DNA of 5,897 nt from SIO4C1 sp039820425. GTDB taxonomy: Bacteria; Cyanobacteriota; Cyanobacteriia; Phormidesmidales; Phormidesmidaceae. The notes beneath the pieces were generated by a model. It did no database searches and was not told the origin of the DNA. It saw only the letters and a list, made by a program, of their open reading frames with translations. Made by a program: the position numbers and the translations under genes. Location of the stretch: assembly GCA_039820425.1 (NCBI GenBank), contig JBCBQD010000311.1:1-5897 (forward strand). Direction: 5' to 3'. Position 1 is the first letter of the stretch; each line of letters opens with the position of its first letter. Shown here piece after piece: positions 4,144-5,897 of this stretch.

Positions 4144-5897
4144 ATGAACCCAAATTCTTCGAACCGGCCGACCCCCTTTGCCAATCTCCCGTCTCAAGCA
4201 GAAGACTTACAAAGCAGCTTAGCTAAGATAGCTATCGATTTACGGGCTTTGCTTCAGGTTGAGCAAGTCAACATTTGCCAGCTAAAGTCAGCTGATCAGG
4301 TTCAAGTGGTTGCTGAAGCAACCAGCGGTAGTCGCATCCCTTCGCTATTGCAGTCATCTTTTCCACTCGATAACTTTGCCCCCCACTCGTATGAGCTATT
4401 GTTTCAATCTAAGATTGGCGCAATGGTGAATGCCGAAAGTAATACCCTGTTTCGAATTCCCTACTCAGTCTCAGACCCCGAGTCCTATCGAGTGGTTGAG
4501 ACAATGAAACGGATCCCAGATGGTTCGAGTGTGTTGCAACACCTGACGGAGATGGGAGCCAATCTTTATCTGGTGATACCGATTTTTCATCATGAGGTGC
4601 CTTGGGGGCTATTAACTGCGTATCGCCCTGACTTTAGTCTGATGTCTACGCGGCAATTGGAAGTGGTGCAAACGATTGCTAGTCAGCTGTCTGTCGCGAT
4701 CGATCGCGACAGCCTTCGCCACCAGGTTCAAATCAAAGCTGACCAAGAAAAGGTCTTAGGCCGGATTGCCACGCTATTGCAAGCCGCCGATGAAAATGCC
4801 TTGCAAACCGCCTTAGAAACAACCGTTGCTATTTTTGCAGGCTCTGGTGGCCGACTCTGCATGAGTGGTCAAGCCCACGGCCCCGACACGCGTTTTGCTG
4901 ATTGCCTGACCGACGCGAGTCAAGATATCAGTGTGAATAGCTGTGGGGTTCAGCCTGTCATCCCAGTGGCGGCCAACTCACAGCTGATGGAGCAATATGG
5001 CCTTTGGCAAGACCATTATTCATCTGGAGACTACTCGGTTTGGGATATCCCAGATCTCTATCAAACCCCCGAGTTGCGACCGCTCTTTGACGCATTTCAG
5101 CTAACACCCATTCGCAGTCTTTTGATGATCCCGCTGGTGTATCGACAGCAGCTGCGGGGGTATTTGAGCATTTTTCGCAATGCGGCTGCCCCGACTGACC
5201 TCGAGCTAGCTCAAAAAATTGGCCAGCGGTTTGCGATCGCACTCTACGAGCACGAGCTGTGTCAACGGCTGCACGCCTCTGATCAGGCCCAATCCGCTGA
5301 AGTCCGACTGAGCACCGATCAGCTACTGCAAGTTTCGCAGCAACAAGTCGGTCTGTCTGAGATGCTCGCCCAGCTTCAAACCGCCACCGATCTGACAACA
5401 TTTGCTCGGGCAACGACCAAAGGTATCTGTCAATTGCTCGCGGCTGAGCGAGTGTCTGTCTATCGGTTTAAAGACGATTGGGGCGGTGAATATATTCACG
5501 AATTTGAATATGCCAAGCCCGAGTGGATACGCACGGCCAAGCTAGGTGAGAATACAGCTTGGAATGATACTTTTTTGCAAGAGACTCAAGGGGGACGCTA
5601 TCGCAACAATGAAACCTATGTGGTAGATGATATTCATCAAGCTGGATTAGCCTCGTGCCACATCGATATGCTTAAACAGTTTGAAGTCCAATCTTTTTCG
5701 ACGGCCCCTATCTTTGTTAACGGTCAACTATGGGGGGTGTTGGCCGCTTATCAACATTCTGGCCCCCGCCATTGGCCGAAGACGGATGTGCTCTTTCTCC
5801 ATCAATCAGCAACCTTTCTCGGTTTAGCCTTTCAAAGTATGCCAGATGCCTCTTTAACTGGCGTCCAACAGCAGACTCAGCTGGAGCGGGTTATACA
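4144..5897 (+). CDS. Triple-GAF sensor protein with a cyanobacteriochrome domain (C-terminus beyond window)
   Basis: An uninterrupted frame of 584 codons runs off the right edge. It begins at the first ATG after an in-frame TGA near 4091; there is no clear Shine-Dalgarno. Three GAF domains are visible: about 20-190 (VIPIFHHEVPWGLLTAYR in its second half), about 205-372 (RSLLMIPLVYRQQLRGYLSI), and about 416-565. A Gln-rich helical linker, probably coiled coil, spans 372-412. GAF3 has the bilin-pocket residues of red/green cyanobacteriochromes: W473 and D475 in AWNDTF, R485 in GGRYR, C505-H506 in ASCHIDML, and Y536 in LAAYQ. C505 would attach phycocyanobilin covalently. GAF1 and GAF2 lack a matching Cys-His and are probably not pigmented. 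A second helical linker begins near 566. The output domain (histidine kinase, GGDEF or other) is not seen. It is probably a cytosolic light sensor. Confidence 0.85.
   Translation, partial: MNPNSSNRPTPFANLPSQAEDLQSSLAKIAIDLRALLQVEQVNICQLKSADQVQVVAEATSGSRIPSLLQSSFPLDNFAPHSYELLFQSKIGAMVNAESNTLFRIPYSVSDPESYRVVETMKRIPDGSSVLQHLTEMGANLYLVIPIFHHEVPWGLLTAYRPDFSLMSTRQLEVVQTIASQLSVAIDRDSLRHQVQIKADQEKVLGRIATLLQAADENALQTALETTVAIFAGSGGRLCMSGQAHGPDTRFADCLTDASQDISVNSCGVQPVIPVAANSQLMEQYGLWQDHYSSGDYSVWDIPDLYQTPELRPLFDAFQLTPIRSLLMIPLVYRQQLRGYLSIFRNAAAPTDLELAQKIGQRFAIALYEHELCQRLHASDQAQSAEVRLSTDQLLQVSQQQVGLSEMLAQLQTATDLTTFARATTKGICQLLAAERVSVYRFKDDWGGEYIHEFEYAKPEWIRTAKLGENTAWNDTFLQETQGGRYRNNETYVVDDIHQAGLASCHIDMLKQFEVQSFSTAPIFVNGQLWGVLAAYQHSGPRHWPKTDVLFLHQSATFLGLAFQSMPDASLTGVQQQTQLERVI
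4691..4712. repeat. 22 bp perfect palindrome with HIP1-like core
   Basis: Every base of this segment pairs with its mirror position. The core GCGATCGATCGC reads as two overlapping HIP1-like units sharing a GATCGATC centre, flanked by CTGTC/GACAG arms. It lies inside the sensor gene near the end of GAF1 and encodes SVAIDRDS. It may be HIP1-related or a protein-binding site. Confidence 0.6.
5233..5240. repeat. HIP1 octamer GCGATCGC
   Basis: Second exact HIP1 copy, inside the sensor gene. It encodes part of FAIAL in the last helix of GAF2, which is the same structural position as the long palindrome holds in GAF1. Confidence 0.8.

Noticed and set aside
4958..5413. 151-codon minus-strand frame
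   Set aside because: It is antisense to GAF2 and the linker of the sensor; the product is a low-complexity, Arg/Ala-rich shadow.
1..5897. CRISPR array, tRNA, rRNA, insertion sequence or riboswitch
   Set aside because: I saw no regularly spaced repeats, no tRNA-like cloverleaf, no rRNA segment, no transposase and no known riboswitch core on either strand.

Overview
The window looks like a piece of a cyanobacterial chromosome. The evidence is an IspG of the cyanobacterial type, a CtpB/CtpC-like carboxyl-terminal processing protease with the usual cyanobacterial N-terminus, a GvpN-type gas vesicle ATPase, a bilin-binding (cyanobacteriochrome) GAF domain, and two exact copies of the HIP1 octamer GCGATCGC. 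Base composition is near half G+C. A filamentous, Leptolyngbya-like cyanobacterium is a reasonable guess, but the sequence does not settle the genus.

The left half (1-2636) is read on the minus strand. In transcription order it holds a small TPR protein (2636-2169), ispG (2061-826), and the N-terminal 213 codons of an S41 protease that leaves the window at position 1. Gaps of 107 and 185 bp separate them, so they need not form one tight operon. ispG is a housekeeping gene of the MEP isoprenoid pathway, which supplies carotenoids, phytol and quinones. The protease is exported and cleaves proteins outside the cytoplasm.

The right half (2810-5897) is read on the plus strand, divergently from the TPR gene across a 173 bp spacer. 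It starts with a GvpN-like AAA+ ATPase (2810-4006). No gvpA, gvpC, gvpJ, gvpK or other gas vesicle gene lies beside it in the window. Its AAA+ core appears to lack the loop of about 20 residues that normally follows the second strand, and it carries a Pro/Glu-rich linker and a winged-helix-like tail. After 137 bp comes an open reading frame that runs off the right edge (4144-5897+). It has three GAF domains, and the third carries the full residue set expected of a red/green cyanobacteriochrome photosensor.

The most interesting points are this photosensor, its position directly behind a gvpN-like gene (a possible but unproven light-buoyancy link), and the altered GvpN. Smaller observations are C8 tracts in two genes, a 22 bp perfect palindrome inside the sensor gene, and a 19 bp promoter spacer with dyad symmetry in front of ispG.
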